From assembly GCF_000735455.1 (NCBI RefSeq), contig NZ_JMPS01000081.1, forward strand, positions 30,313-94,312: a DNA stretch of 64,000 nucleotides, given 5' to 3'. The notes under the pieces were generated by a model. That model was not told where the DNA came from, did not search any database, and saw only the letters and a program-made list of their open reading frames with translations. The position numbers were made by a program, and so were the translations under genes. Source of the DNA: Yokenella regensburgei ATCC 49455 (GTDB lineage Bacteria > Pseudomonadota > Gammaproteobacteria > Enterobacterales > Enterobacteriaceae). This document shows, piece after piece, positions 54,835-61,061 of this stretch (position 1 is its first letter; every line of letters begins with the position of its first letter).

Positions 54835-54981
54835 ATGAAAGCCACTCTGAGTATTTTAATTGTTTTTATTGTCGCACTCGCTGTTGGCATGGCAGGAGAC
54901 TACTTCGAAGTTAACCGCTACATCAAATATGTACTGATGATCGCGGCTATCATCGTGACGCAAAAACTGTTACGAAAATAA
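54835..54981 (+). CDS. Candidate microcin immunity protein
   Basis: 48 aa, ATG behind GAGGAATA. Two hydrophobic helices, about residues 4-20 (L-S-I-L-I-V-F-I-V-A-L-A) and 31-43 (I-K-Y-V-L-M-I-A-A-I-I-V), separated by a polar loop D-Y-F-E-V-N-R and ending with basic T-Q-K-L-L-R-K. Class IIb microcin immunity proteins are small inner-membrane proteins encoded just upstream of the precursor, and this gene ends 53 bases before it on the same strand. The function is inferred from size, topology and position only. Confidence 0.7.
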   Translation: MKATLSILIVFIVALAVGMAGDYFEVNRYIKYVLMIAAIIVTQKLLRK

Positions 54982-55034
54982 CGTCACAGTTGGCATGGCA
55001 ATAGTTAAAATTCACTTATCATTGGAGGATAAAT

Positions 55035-55325
55035 ATGCGTAATCTGACAGAGAATGAGTATTCCTTTATCAGCGGCGGAGGGTCGGACAAGGGGAGCTTC
55101 GGCGTCTCTAAAGAGACCTTTGGCGGCGCTATCGGGGGTGCCATCGGCGGTGCGGTGGGCGGGATCCCCGGCGCAGCGATCGGTACTATTGCGGGAGCGG
55201 CTATTGCCAACGGCTCCCGCGGAACCGGCAGCGTTGGCCCCTCAGGCATTCCGTGGGGGGGTTCTAATGGTGGCGGCGTAATGTGGGGAGGCAGCTCCAG
55301 CTCCAGCGCAGGATCTGGCAGCTAA
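55035..55325 (+). CDS. Class IIb (siderophore) microcin precursor
   Basis: 96 aa, ATG behind GGAGGAT. Leader M-R-N-L-T-E-N-E-Y-S-F-I-S-G-G (1-15) matches the double-glycine leaders of this class; microcin M has almost the same pattern, ending I-S-G-G at the same position. The mature peptide (16-96) has a glycine-zipper region (about 29-58, G-G-A-I-G-G-A-I-G-G-A-V-G-G-I-P-G-A-A-I) that could insert in membranes, then a polar Gly/Ser/Pro stretch, and the C-terminal tail W-G-G-S-S-S-S-S-A-G-S-G-S. The final Ser would carry the siderophore, as in E492, H47 and M. Only the leader and tail resemble known members; the core looks new to me. Confidence 0.88.
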   Translation: MRNLTENEYSFISGGGSDKGSFGVSKETFGGAIGGAIGGAVGGIPGAAIGTIAGAAIANGSRGTGSVGPSGIPWGGSNGGGVMWGGSSSSSAGSGS

Positions 55326-55356
55326 TCGTCTCTCACCCGACGAATAAAAAATCCCA

Positions 55357-55384
55357 CAGCAGACCCATTTCTATGGGCCTGCTG
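55357..55384 (+). repeat. Stem-loop after the microcin gene
   Basis: CAGCAG-a-CCCAT / ATGGG-c-CTGCTG with a TTCT loop forms an 11-bp interrupted stem 32 bases after the microcin stop. No U tract, so it probably protects the 3' end of the message. Confidence 0.5.
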
Positions 55385-55518
55385 AGCTCCCTGCACTGCC
55401 GCCAGGCGATTTCGCTTAAATCTCCATGATTTCTTCATTTTAACTGCACTATTTCTGCTTAGAGTGACTCTCGTTCTCTCTGACCAGGGAACACATCATT
55501 CCATAATCAATGAGTTTT

Positions 55519-55547
55519 CCCCGCCTCCCCCGGCGGGGCTTTTTTTG
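55519..55547 (+). terminator. Strong terminator downstream of the microcin gene
   Basis: CCCCGCC (55519-55525), short C-rich loop, GGCGGGG, then a run of eight Ts. It is about 195 bases after the microcin stop with no ORF between, so either the message has a long 3' region or a small RNA ends here. Confidence 0.88.
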
Positions 55548-55681
55548 TCACAAATTTCAGAGCTTGCCCACACTCAGAATGTAGGAAATTTGTGACATTC
55601 ATGTTTTACTATAACTATGCAGTCTACAGTTTCAGCAACACGTACACTGGCAGGTAGCCGTACGTGGGAGTTATAGCGGTA
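55547..55681 (+). promoter_or_regulatory. dgcP upstream region with a 12-bp inverted repeat
   Basis: GTCACAAATTTC (55547-55558) and GAAATTTGTGAC (55585-55596) are perfect inverted repeats 26 bases apart. A CTATAACT word (55609-55616) downstream fits a sigma-S or sigma-70 -10 element. The repeats may be operator half-sites for dgcP or a cruciform. Confidence 0.5.
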
Positions 55682-56701
55682 ATGTCCGATCATATTCTTG
55701 CCCGCGTTTCTCAAACGCTATCAACGGAACAGTCTCTGGAAAGTCTGGTGCGTCAGCTTCTGGAGATGCTGGCGATGGTCACCGATATGGAGTCCACCTA
55801 CCTGACCCGCATTGATGAGGGGATGGAGTTCCAGCATGTACTGTTTGCCCGCAACAGCGGTGATATGCAGATCCCGGAAGGGTTGTCAGTACCGTGGGAT
55901 AAATCACTGTGTAAACGGGCTTTCGACGATCGTTGTTTCTTCTCCGATGATGTCGATACCCGCTGGCACGACTGCGAAGCCGCTCAAGCACTGGGCATTA
56001 AAACGTTCTTCAGCACCCCCATTCATCTGACCGACGGCTCGTTGTACGGTACCCTTTGCGCCACCAGCTCAGAACGCCATTCGATTACGCTTCGCGGCGA
56101 TCACGTGCTGCACCTGTTTGCCGGGATGATTGCCAGACATATCGAACGAGAGTCGCTGGTCAAGCAGCTGCGCGAGGCGAACGCCGCCCTCACAGCCCAC
56201 TCCTATACCGACGAGCTAACCAGCCTGCCAAACCGTCGTGCGCTGTTTGAGCATCTCCCTACCCTGTTCTCGCTGGCTCGCCATCTTAAACGTCACCTGT
56301 ATATCGCCTTTATCGATCTCGATAACTTCAAAGCGATTAACGACCTTTATGGTCATCAGGCCGGCGATGAGTTTCTGCGCCAGGTAAGTACGAGGCTTAC
56401 CGCTTGCTGTTGCGAAAACGACATTCTGGCACGTCTTGGCGGCGATGAGTTTCTCTTCGCCAGCCTCTGCGCTGAAACGCCGCATGATCTGGCTCAGTTC
56501 TGTGAAACCCTGCGTGAGCGCATTCGCGGGGAGTACCAGCTCACTCGCTTAAAATTTGACTATCCCGGTGCCAGCATTGGTCTGGTGGATATCGATCCAA
56601 ATGAATCCAGCGCCGACGACGCGGTACGCGCGGCGGATGACGCCATGTATCTGGATAAAAAAAATCGCCGTCAGATGCACTTTTCAACCGCCTCAAAGTG
56701 A
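55682..56701 (+). CDS. dgcP: Diguanylate cyclase DgcP (YeaP): GAF plus GGDEF
   Basis: 339 aa from ATG 55682 (M-S-D-H-I-L-A-R-V), as in E. coli; a GTG six codons upstream (55664) is the alternative. GAF domain about residues 18-160 (V-T-D-M-E-S-T-Y-L, S-L-C-K-R-A), a short coiled linker, then GGDEF about 175-335 with R-L-G-G-D-E-F. The position of the inhibitory I-site reads C-E-N-D instead of RxxD, so product inhibition may be weak. It makes c-di-GMP and in pseudomonads and E. coli localises to poles or cell-wall sites. Confidence 0.94.
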   Translation: MSDHILARVSQTLSTEQSLESLVRQLLEMLAMVTDMESTYLTRIDEGMEFQHVLFARNSGDMQIPEGLSVPWDKSLCKRAFDDRCFFSDDVDTRWHDCEAAQALGIKTFFSTPIHLTDGSLYGTLCATSSERHSITLRGDHVLHLFAGMIARHIERESLVKQLREANAALTAHSYTDELTSLPNRRALFEHLPTLFSLARHLKRHLYIAFIDLDNFKAINDLYGHQAGDEFLRQVSTRLTACCCENDILARLGGDEFLFASLCAETPHDLAQFCETLRERIRGEYQLTRLKFDYPGASIGLVDIDPNESSADDAVRAADDAMYLDKKNRRQMHFSTASK

Positions 56702-56748
56702 CATTTTCGGTATGATAAGCGCCGCGTTTTACACAAAGGATTAAAACA

Positions 56749-56850
56749 ATGCGATTAGGCGTGATTTTTCCGGTAGCTATTTTTATTGCCGCCGTAGTCT
56801 TTCTGGCGTGGTTCTTTATCGGTGGCTACGCTGCCCCCGGAGGCGCGTAA
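56749..56850 (+). CDS. yoaK: Small membrane protein YoaK
   Basis: 33 aa: M-R-L-G-V-I-F-P-V then one hydrophobic helix and G-G-Y-A-A-P-G-G-A. E. coli YoaK is 32 aa with almost the same ends and also lies after dgcP. AAAGGA lies 9 bases upstream. Its stop shares a base with the yoaJ start (TAATG). Function unknown. Confidence 0.9.
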   Translation: MRLGVIFPVAIFIAAVVFLAWFFIGGYAAPGGA

Positions 56851-56924
56851 TGCGTAAAACGACCATTATCATGCTCATCGTGGCAGTGATTGCGGTGGCA
56901 GGCTCACAGCTGGGCTGGTGGTAG
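56850..56924 (+). CDS. yoaJ: Small membrane protein YoaJ
   Basis: 24 aa: M-R-K-T-T-I-I-M, one hydrophobic helix, ending Q-L-G-W-W. E. coli YoaJ is 24 aa and ends E-L-G-W-W. Translationally coupled to yoaK by a one-base overlap. Its end overlaps the opposing cdgI gene by 50 bases. Function unknown. Confidence 0.9.
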   Translation: MRKTTIIMLIVAVIAVAGSQLGWW

Positions 56925-58395
56925 CGGCCTTTCGCCGCTGCTTCATACGATACATATCGGCATCGGCCTGCTGTATCGCGGCATCCAGATTATTGCCCTC
57001 ACAAGGGGCAATCCCCCAGGATACCGACAGATGGATCCGCTGCTGATTCATGATGAACTCATAAGCCGCAATCTGTTCTGCCACCCGCTGGGCAATTCGC
57101 GCCACCTGAGCTTCATTGCTACTGCTCAGGATCACAAACTCATCCCCCCCGGATCGAATAACAATGTCTTTCGCCGTTCTGACATTCGTCATCAGGCACA
57201 GGGCTATGACCTGTAGGGCCTTGTCCCCCACGCTGTGACCCCAGGTATCGTTGATCGCCTTAAACTGATTACAGTCAAAAAGCACCACCGCGTTAAAATG
57301 CATCTCGCGGCGATAAATCACTTCCAGAATTTTGCGCGTATAGCAGCCGGTTAGTTGATCTGTATAAAGCCGGGTATCGCCGTCATTAAGCTGCCCACGA
57401 ATAATCCGGTACAGCCCCCACAACAGCAGCGGTGCCAGCAGAACCACTACCCATGCCAGCGGATCGTAGATGGCGAACAGGTAGAGCGGCAGCCCGTATC
57501 GAAATTCGTATTTCGCCGACAACGGCTCAACCTGTAGCGGGCTTAGCGCCTGACAACTTTTCGTCAGGCATAAGCTGGCACCGGTTTTGCGCTCCACCAG
57601 TTCAACGATTAACCCGGTGGGTAATTTCTGATTAAACGCATTGTTCAGCGAAGTGACCAGTTCGGGCCGGGAATGATCGTAAATCAGATAAGCCACAATC
57701 TGATTGCTGATATCCCCTTTCGACAGGTCGTAAATATAGCTGACGACGCTGTAAGCACGCTCCCCGGTGATCTTGTCCTGATACAGATCCGTTGAGCTGC
57801 GCGATTTACTGATCGCGTCTTTTTGCAGCAAACGGTCATAAAAACTTTCCGGGGCCGGGAAAAACGTCTGTGCCGAATTCGCCATCATGGAATCGGAGAA
57901 CTGAAAACGCACCGAATCCTCAGGCGAGAACCAGTAAAACCAGGAAGCATCGCGGGCAATGATGTAACGCTGAGGATCATAAGAGCCGGGGTTTAACGCA
58001 TTAATCTTATAACGGATAAATTCTGCCGCCGTGTACAGGCACAGCGCATCCCGACTCTGCTCGCGGGAGATAAGCGTTCCGAATGCAGGATTCAGATTCG
58101 CCGGGTCGCCGTTGATAGCCCAGGCCGAGCCCCCGCGAGGCAGATATTGCGCAGGGCTTGCACACTCACCGGTGGACTGAATCTGATGAAAACGCACGCC
58201 GGTCGCATCGGCAATCAGCTCGTTATCGTTAAATACGCGGGTCATTTCACTCACCAGCGTATTCATGCCGTCGTTCAGGTCGACAAGGCGTTTCTGATGA
58301 ACAAAAACAACCCACAGTGCGGTAAAAAGGAAGGTAATCATTGCCGAAATCAGCAATGCCTGGCGGGATCTCAGGCTGTCCTGAACAATTCTCAT
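56875..58395 (-). CDS. cdgI: CdgI-like (YeaI) membrane diguanylate cyclase
   Basis: 506 aa. N-terminal helix near residues 12-32, a periplasmic sensor domain (about 33-300) with conserved D-A-S-W-F-Y-W-F-S-P and Y-S-V-V-S-Y-I-Y-D-L, a second helix (about 308-330), and C-terminal GGDEF with intact R-S-G-G-D-E-F near residue 425. It matches E. coli CdgI along the whole length. In E. coli cdgI lies between yeaH and yeaJ; here it has moved behind yoaJ, and dgcJ is not seen. It should synthesise c-di-GMP. Confidence 0.88.
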   Translation of the reverse strand: MRIVQDSLRSRQALLISAMITFLFTALWVVFVHQKRLVDLNDGMNTLVSEMTRVFNDNELIADATGVRFHQIQSTGECASPAQYLPRGGSAWAINGDPANLNPAFGTLISREQSRDALCLYTAAEFIRYKINALNPGSYDPQRYIIARDASWFYWFSPEDSVRFQFSDSMMANSAQTFFPAPESFYDRLLQKDAISKSRSSTDLYQDKITGERAYSVVSYIYDLSKGDISNQIVAYLIYDHSRPELVTSLNNAFNQKLPTGLIVELVERKTGASLCLTKSCQALSPLQVEPLSAKYEFRYGLPLYLFAIYDPLAWVVVLLAPLLLWGLYRIIRGQLNDGDTRLYTDQLTGCYTRKILEVIYRREMHFNAVVLFDCNQFKAINDTWGHSVGDKALQVIALCLMTNVRTAKDIVIRSGGDEFVILSSSNEAQVARIAQRVAEQIAAYEFIMNQQRIHLSVSWGIAPCEGNNLDAAIQQADADMYRMKQRRKAATTSPAVSLPPQSLPR

Positions 58396-58539
58396 TCATG
58401 CACCACTGGCAGCGTCGACACCTTAAAACGTATCACACTTTCGCAGTTTTAGCTTTTCAGGCAGTTGTTTTAACAGCGTTTTTGATGCAGATTTTTAAGC
58501 GATGGAGAAGTGGCAGCCCGCGCAGAGCTGCCCTTATAT

Positions 58540-58812
58540 TCAGGCTTTACCGTGTTTTTGCTCATCGCTGCCAAGCAGGATGAAACCAAACGGAATAGAA
58601 ATAAGAATGGTAAAAACAACACTGTAAATGAAGACCATGGCACCCTGCAGGGCGAACATGCCGGTGGTCCATTCTGAATACGGCAGATTATACTCTCTGA
58701 CCACACCGCCAAAAGTGGCGCGCCCGACAACCGCAACGGCGGCAATAAAGGCAATGGCTACAACGCATAAAAAACGTTTGCCGTTCCTGGTCTGCAATTT
58801 TTCCCGGATCAT
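58540..58812 (-). CDS. Small two-helix membrane protein, DUF2534-like
   Basis: 90 aa, ATG behind GGAGGAG. Basic N-terminus (M-I-R-E-K-L-Q-T-R-N-G-K-R-F), helix about 15-33, a loop with Y-S-E-W-T-T-G, helix about 55-80, charged tail D-E-Q-K-H-G. The pattern reminds me of the DUF2534 family of enterobacterial small proteins; I am not sure. Function unknown. Confidence 0.75.
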   Translation of the reverse strand: MIREKLQTRNGKRFLCVVAIAFIAAVAVVGRATFGGVVREYNLPYSEWTTGMFALQGAMVFIYSVVFTILISIPFGFILLGSDEQKHGKA

Positions 58813-58961
58813 CGCTCCTCCTTCCTCTTCGACTGGCGATAGGGTATTCCGGGGCTATTTGTAACATTAATGCAAAAGATTTTGAAGGCTTAATGTTAAA
58901 CCTTGCGACAACAGGAACATGCTGTTGCCCCGAAGGCATAGGCTGTGATAGCGTAAATCCA
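58813..58961. other. Promoter region of the second trpS leader
   Basis: About 150 bases between divergent genes. AT-rich on the left, with TTGAAG/TTGCGA/TTGCCC words that could serve as -35 elements, but no convincing -10 at the right distance. No operator recognised. Confidence 0.3.
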
Positions 58962-59030
58962 TGAACATAAATCCTGTTGTGTCTGTTTTCGCTAACGCAT
59001 ACTGGTGGCTGCCTTTCTCAGGCGGCTGAA
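58962..59030 (+). CDS. Candidate trpS2 leader peptide with tandem tryptophans
   Basis: 22 codons from ATG 58962, reading M-N-I-N-P-V-V-S-V-F-A-N-A then Y-W-W-L-P-F-S-G-G and a stop. The two adjacent Trp codons (59004-59009) sit exactly before the first of four mutually exclusive RNA segments. This is the layout of amino-acid attenuator leader peptides such as TrpL. The ribosome site is weak (no clear GGAG). Confidence 0.65.
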
Positions 59031-59117
59031 ATCGTTCATCTCTTTTTCATTAAGCCGCCGGAAGGCGGCTTAATATTCACATCGTCCTCCGGCGCCAGCA
59101 ATTTTCCACTTCGGAGG
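59009..59117 (+). promoter_or_regulatory. Trp attenuator-like RNA region of trpS2
   Basis: Segment 1 GCTGCCT (59009-59015) pairs with segment 2 AGGCGGC (59021-59027). Segment 2 (GGCGGCT) can instead pair with segment 3 AGCCGCC (59053-59059). Segments 3 and 4 form a perfect 10-bp stem TTAAGCCGCC-ggaa-GGCGGCTTAA (59050-59073) with a GNRA loop. No U tract follows. CCTCCG (59086-59091) is complementary to the CGGAGG ribosome site (59112-59117), and TCCGGCG (59088-59094) to CGCCGGA (59056-59062), so control may act on translation. Confidence 0.6.
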
Positions 59118-59121
59118 CACC

Positions 59122-60138
59122 ATGAGTACTGATTCACAACCACAAACCATTCTGACCGGCGACCGCCCTACCGGCGCGCTGCATCTGGGACACTACGTAG
59201 GTTCTTTACAGCAGCGTGTGGCGCTCCAGCATCACCATCGGCAGTTCGTGTTGATAGCCGATCTTCAGGGACTCACCGACAACGGTAGCGATCCGGCAAA
59301 AATTGCCCGCAACATTCCGCAGGTGATGGCCGATTATCTGGCGGTGGGTCTTGACCCGGAAAAAACCACATTCTGCCTGCAATCCGCGCTCCCGGCGCTG
59401 GCCGAACTTACCATGCTGTATATGAATATCGTCACCGTTTCCCGCGTGGAGCGTAATCCGACGGTCAAAAACGAGATTGCCCAAAAAGGTTTTTCCCGTT
59501 CACTCCCGGTGGGATTTATGGTTTACCCCATCAGCCAGGCTGCCGATATTACCGCCTTCAACGCCACGCTGGTGCCTGTCGGGGGTGACCAACTGCCGAT
59601 GATTGAACAAACCAATGAGATAGTGCACAAGATGAACAGCCTGCTTGGGAAACCGCTGCTGCACTCGTGCCAGGCGCTGACAGGCAGCACCGACCGCCTC
59701 CCCGGCATTGACGGACAGGCGAAAATGTCTAAATCGCTGGGTAATACGCTGTTACTCTCCGCCAGCGACGAAGAGATATGCCGTGCAGTGCACGCGATGT
59801 ATACCGATCCTGGGCATCTGCGGGTTAGCGATCCCGGCAAAGTGGAAGGCAACGTGGTGTTCAGCTGGTTAGATGCTTTTCATCCGGACAAGTCTCTTGT
59901 CGCTGAGATGAAAGCGCATTATCAACGCGGCGGGCTGGGCGACCGGTTGTGCAAAAAAGAGCTGGAAGCGTGTCTGATTGCGTTGTTAACCCCTGTTCGC
60001 GAGCGCCGGGCTGCCCTGATAGCCGAGCCAGACTATCTGATGCAGACGCTCAAAGCGGGAACGCAGCGCGCACGGGACGTCACGCAACGAACCGTAGATA
60101 CGCTGAAGCGCGAACTGGGATTACCGATAATGGGTTAA
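59122..60138 (+). CDS. Second tryptophanyl-tRNA synthetase (TrpRS II type)
   Basis: 338 aa class I synthetase. HIGH-like H-L-G-H in ALHLGHYVGS near residue 22 and KMSKS in QAKMSKSLGN near residue 196; V-P-V-G-x-D-Q and M-Y-T-D-P also typical. Its sequence diverges from E. coli TrpS (for example R-P-T-G-A-L-H-L-G-H versus A-Q-P-S-G-E-L-T-I-G-N), so it belongs to another TrpRS branch, in which some members resist natural TrpRS inhibitors. The housekeeping trpS is expected elsewhere (near dam). The gene is stand-alone with its own leader and terminator. Confidence 0.92.
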   Translation: MSTDSQPQTILTGDRPTGALHLGHYVGSLQQRVALQHHHRQFVLIADLQGLTDNGSDPAKIARNIPQVMADYLAVGLDPEKTTFCLQSALPALAELTMLYMNIVTVSRVERNPTVKNEIAQKGFSRSLPVGFMVYPISQAADITAFNATLVPVGGDQLPMIEQTNEIVHKMNSLLGKPLLHSCQALTGSTDRLPGIDGQAKMSKSLGNTLLLSASDEEICRAVHAMYTDPGHLRVSDPGKVEGNVVFSWLDAFHPDKSLVAEMKAHYQRGGLGDRLCKKELEACLIALLTPVRERRAALIAEPDYLMQTLKAGTQRARDVTQRTVDTLKRELGLPIMG

Positions 60139-60207
60139 AGTCCTTTTATTTGTCATACAAATCAAACATAATAACTGCCGACATTCGATGTAAACATTTT
60201 TGAGTTC

Positions 60208-60238
60208 GCCTGCTGCGTGACGTAGCAGGCTTTTTTTT
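60208..60238 (+). terminator. Terminator of the second trpS
   Basis: GCCTGCT-gcg / cgt-AGCAGGC with a TGA loop, followed by eight Ts. Strong intrinsic terminator. Confidence 0.93.
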
Positions 60239-60246
60239 GCAGCTGA

Positions 60247-60660
60247 CTAGCGGCTGACGCTCTGGATCTCATCAATATATTCGCCAGCAAAACTACAGCT
60301 ACTGATACCGGTGAGGATGGAGCCCTGGCACTGGGCATCCCGCGAGCCAGTTACGATGGTACTGGATGATTCAGTTGCCGCAGGCGGGAGCTCCCGTGCC
60401 TGCACGGCTAAAGGATCCGGCATGAAGACATCACTGTTCACGTTCATCAGCATTAAAGCGAGCCCCACAAGGGAAAAGACAATGCCCGGCATGGAGCGTT
60501 TGAGGATCAGTCGGCGGTTATTACCCCAGGCAGTAATAATATTAGGCTCGCCATCGAACAGCCCCTTCACCAGCAGACGATAACCAAACCACAAACACAG
60601 CATGGCTGGCAGAAAAATAATTGCCTGATAAGCAATCCAGATAGTTACCATGCTGTCCAT
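60247..60660 (-). CDS. Hypothetical membrane protein
   Basis: 137 aa from ATG 60660 (M-D-S-M-V-T-I-W-I), which has GGGGGTGG directly upstream; other in-frame ATGs exist at 60675 and 60651, and the long ORF to 60969 is a shadow. Two hydrophobic segments (about residues 5-30 and 60-78), then a soluble tail with Cys pairs in C-Q-G-S-I-L-T-G-I-S-S-C. Function unknown; not recognised. Confidence 0.6.
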   Translation of the reverse strand: MDSMVTIWIAYQAIIFLPAMLCLWFGYRLLVKGLFDGEPNIITAWGNNRRLILKRSMPGIVFSLVGLALMLMNVNSDVFMPDPLAVQARELPPAATESSSTIVTGSRDAQCQGSILTGISSCSFAGEYIDEIQSVSR

Positions 60661-60732
60661 AAACCACCCCCGCATTGAGATCAGTGTGATTATATGGCGC
60701 GGGCGCAAGAGACTGATTGATACGAAATAGTG

Positions 60733-60766
60733 AAAAAAAACGCCGTTTTCCTCAGGAATACGGCGT
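60733..60766 (-). terminator. Terminator of the tsuAB operon
   Basis: On the minus strand ACGCCGT (60766-60760) pairs with ACGGCGT (60746-60740), followed by an 8-T tract. It lies just after the tsuB stop. Confidence 0.88.
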
Positions 60767-60829
60767 AGCAACAACGGCGGGTCACCCGTTTGTATGAAAG
60801 CGTCCCGGGCCCACAAACAGCCTGTGGGA

Positions 60830-61057
60830 TTACCCTTTACGGATCTGGATCCGCCAGCAGGCATCACCGGTCTGTTCAAATTCGGTGACCTGGTGCCCAC
60901 ATTCAGCGGCCCAGCGAGGCAGATTTTCGGTGGCCTGCCCGCAGTCATAATCAATGACCAGCACATCACCGCTTGTCATTAACGCCATCTGTTTTTTGGC
61001 CTCCACCAGAGGAAAAGGACAGAGTTTCCCGCGAGTATCGAGTTCTATTGTTTTCAT
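60830..61057 (-). CDS. tsuB: TusA-like sulfur carrier TsuB (YeeD)
   Basis: 75 aa from ATG 61057 (M-K-T-I-E-L-D); an ATG four codons upstream (61069) overlaps the tsuA stop and is possible, with neither having a clear ribosome site (translational coupling). TusA-family motif C-P-F-P-L-V-E-A-K-K near residue 13, carrying the persulfide cysteine. It accepts sulfur from thiosulfate imported by TsuA. Confidence 0.92.
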   Translation of the reverse strand: MKTIELDTRGKLCPFPLVEAKKQMALMTSGDVLVIDYDCGQATENLPRWAAECGHQVTEFEQTGDACWRIQIRKG

Positions 61058-61061
61058 CGCA

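Noticed and set aside
55019..55249. Pro/Ala-rich ORF opposite the microcin gene
   Set aside because: It is the complement of the Gly-rich microcin core; composition explains it.
48797..55509. 8-bp direct repeat CATAATCA at 48797-48804 and 55502-55509 flanking the island
   Set aside because: An 8-base match over these search lengths is expected by chance about a quarter of the time; the left copy overlaps the exporter stop codon. Not claimed as a target-site duplication.
60661..60969. N-terminal extension of the 60247 ORF
   Set aside because: The region antisense to tsuB and its terminator is only open by chance; the ribosome site favours the start at 60660.
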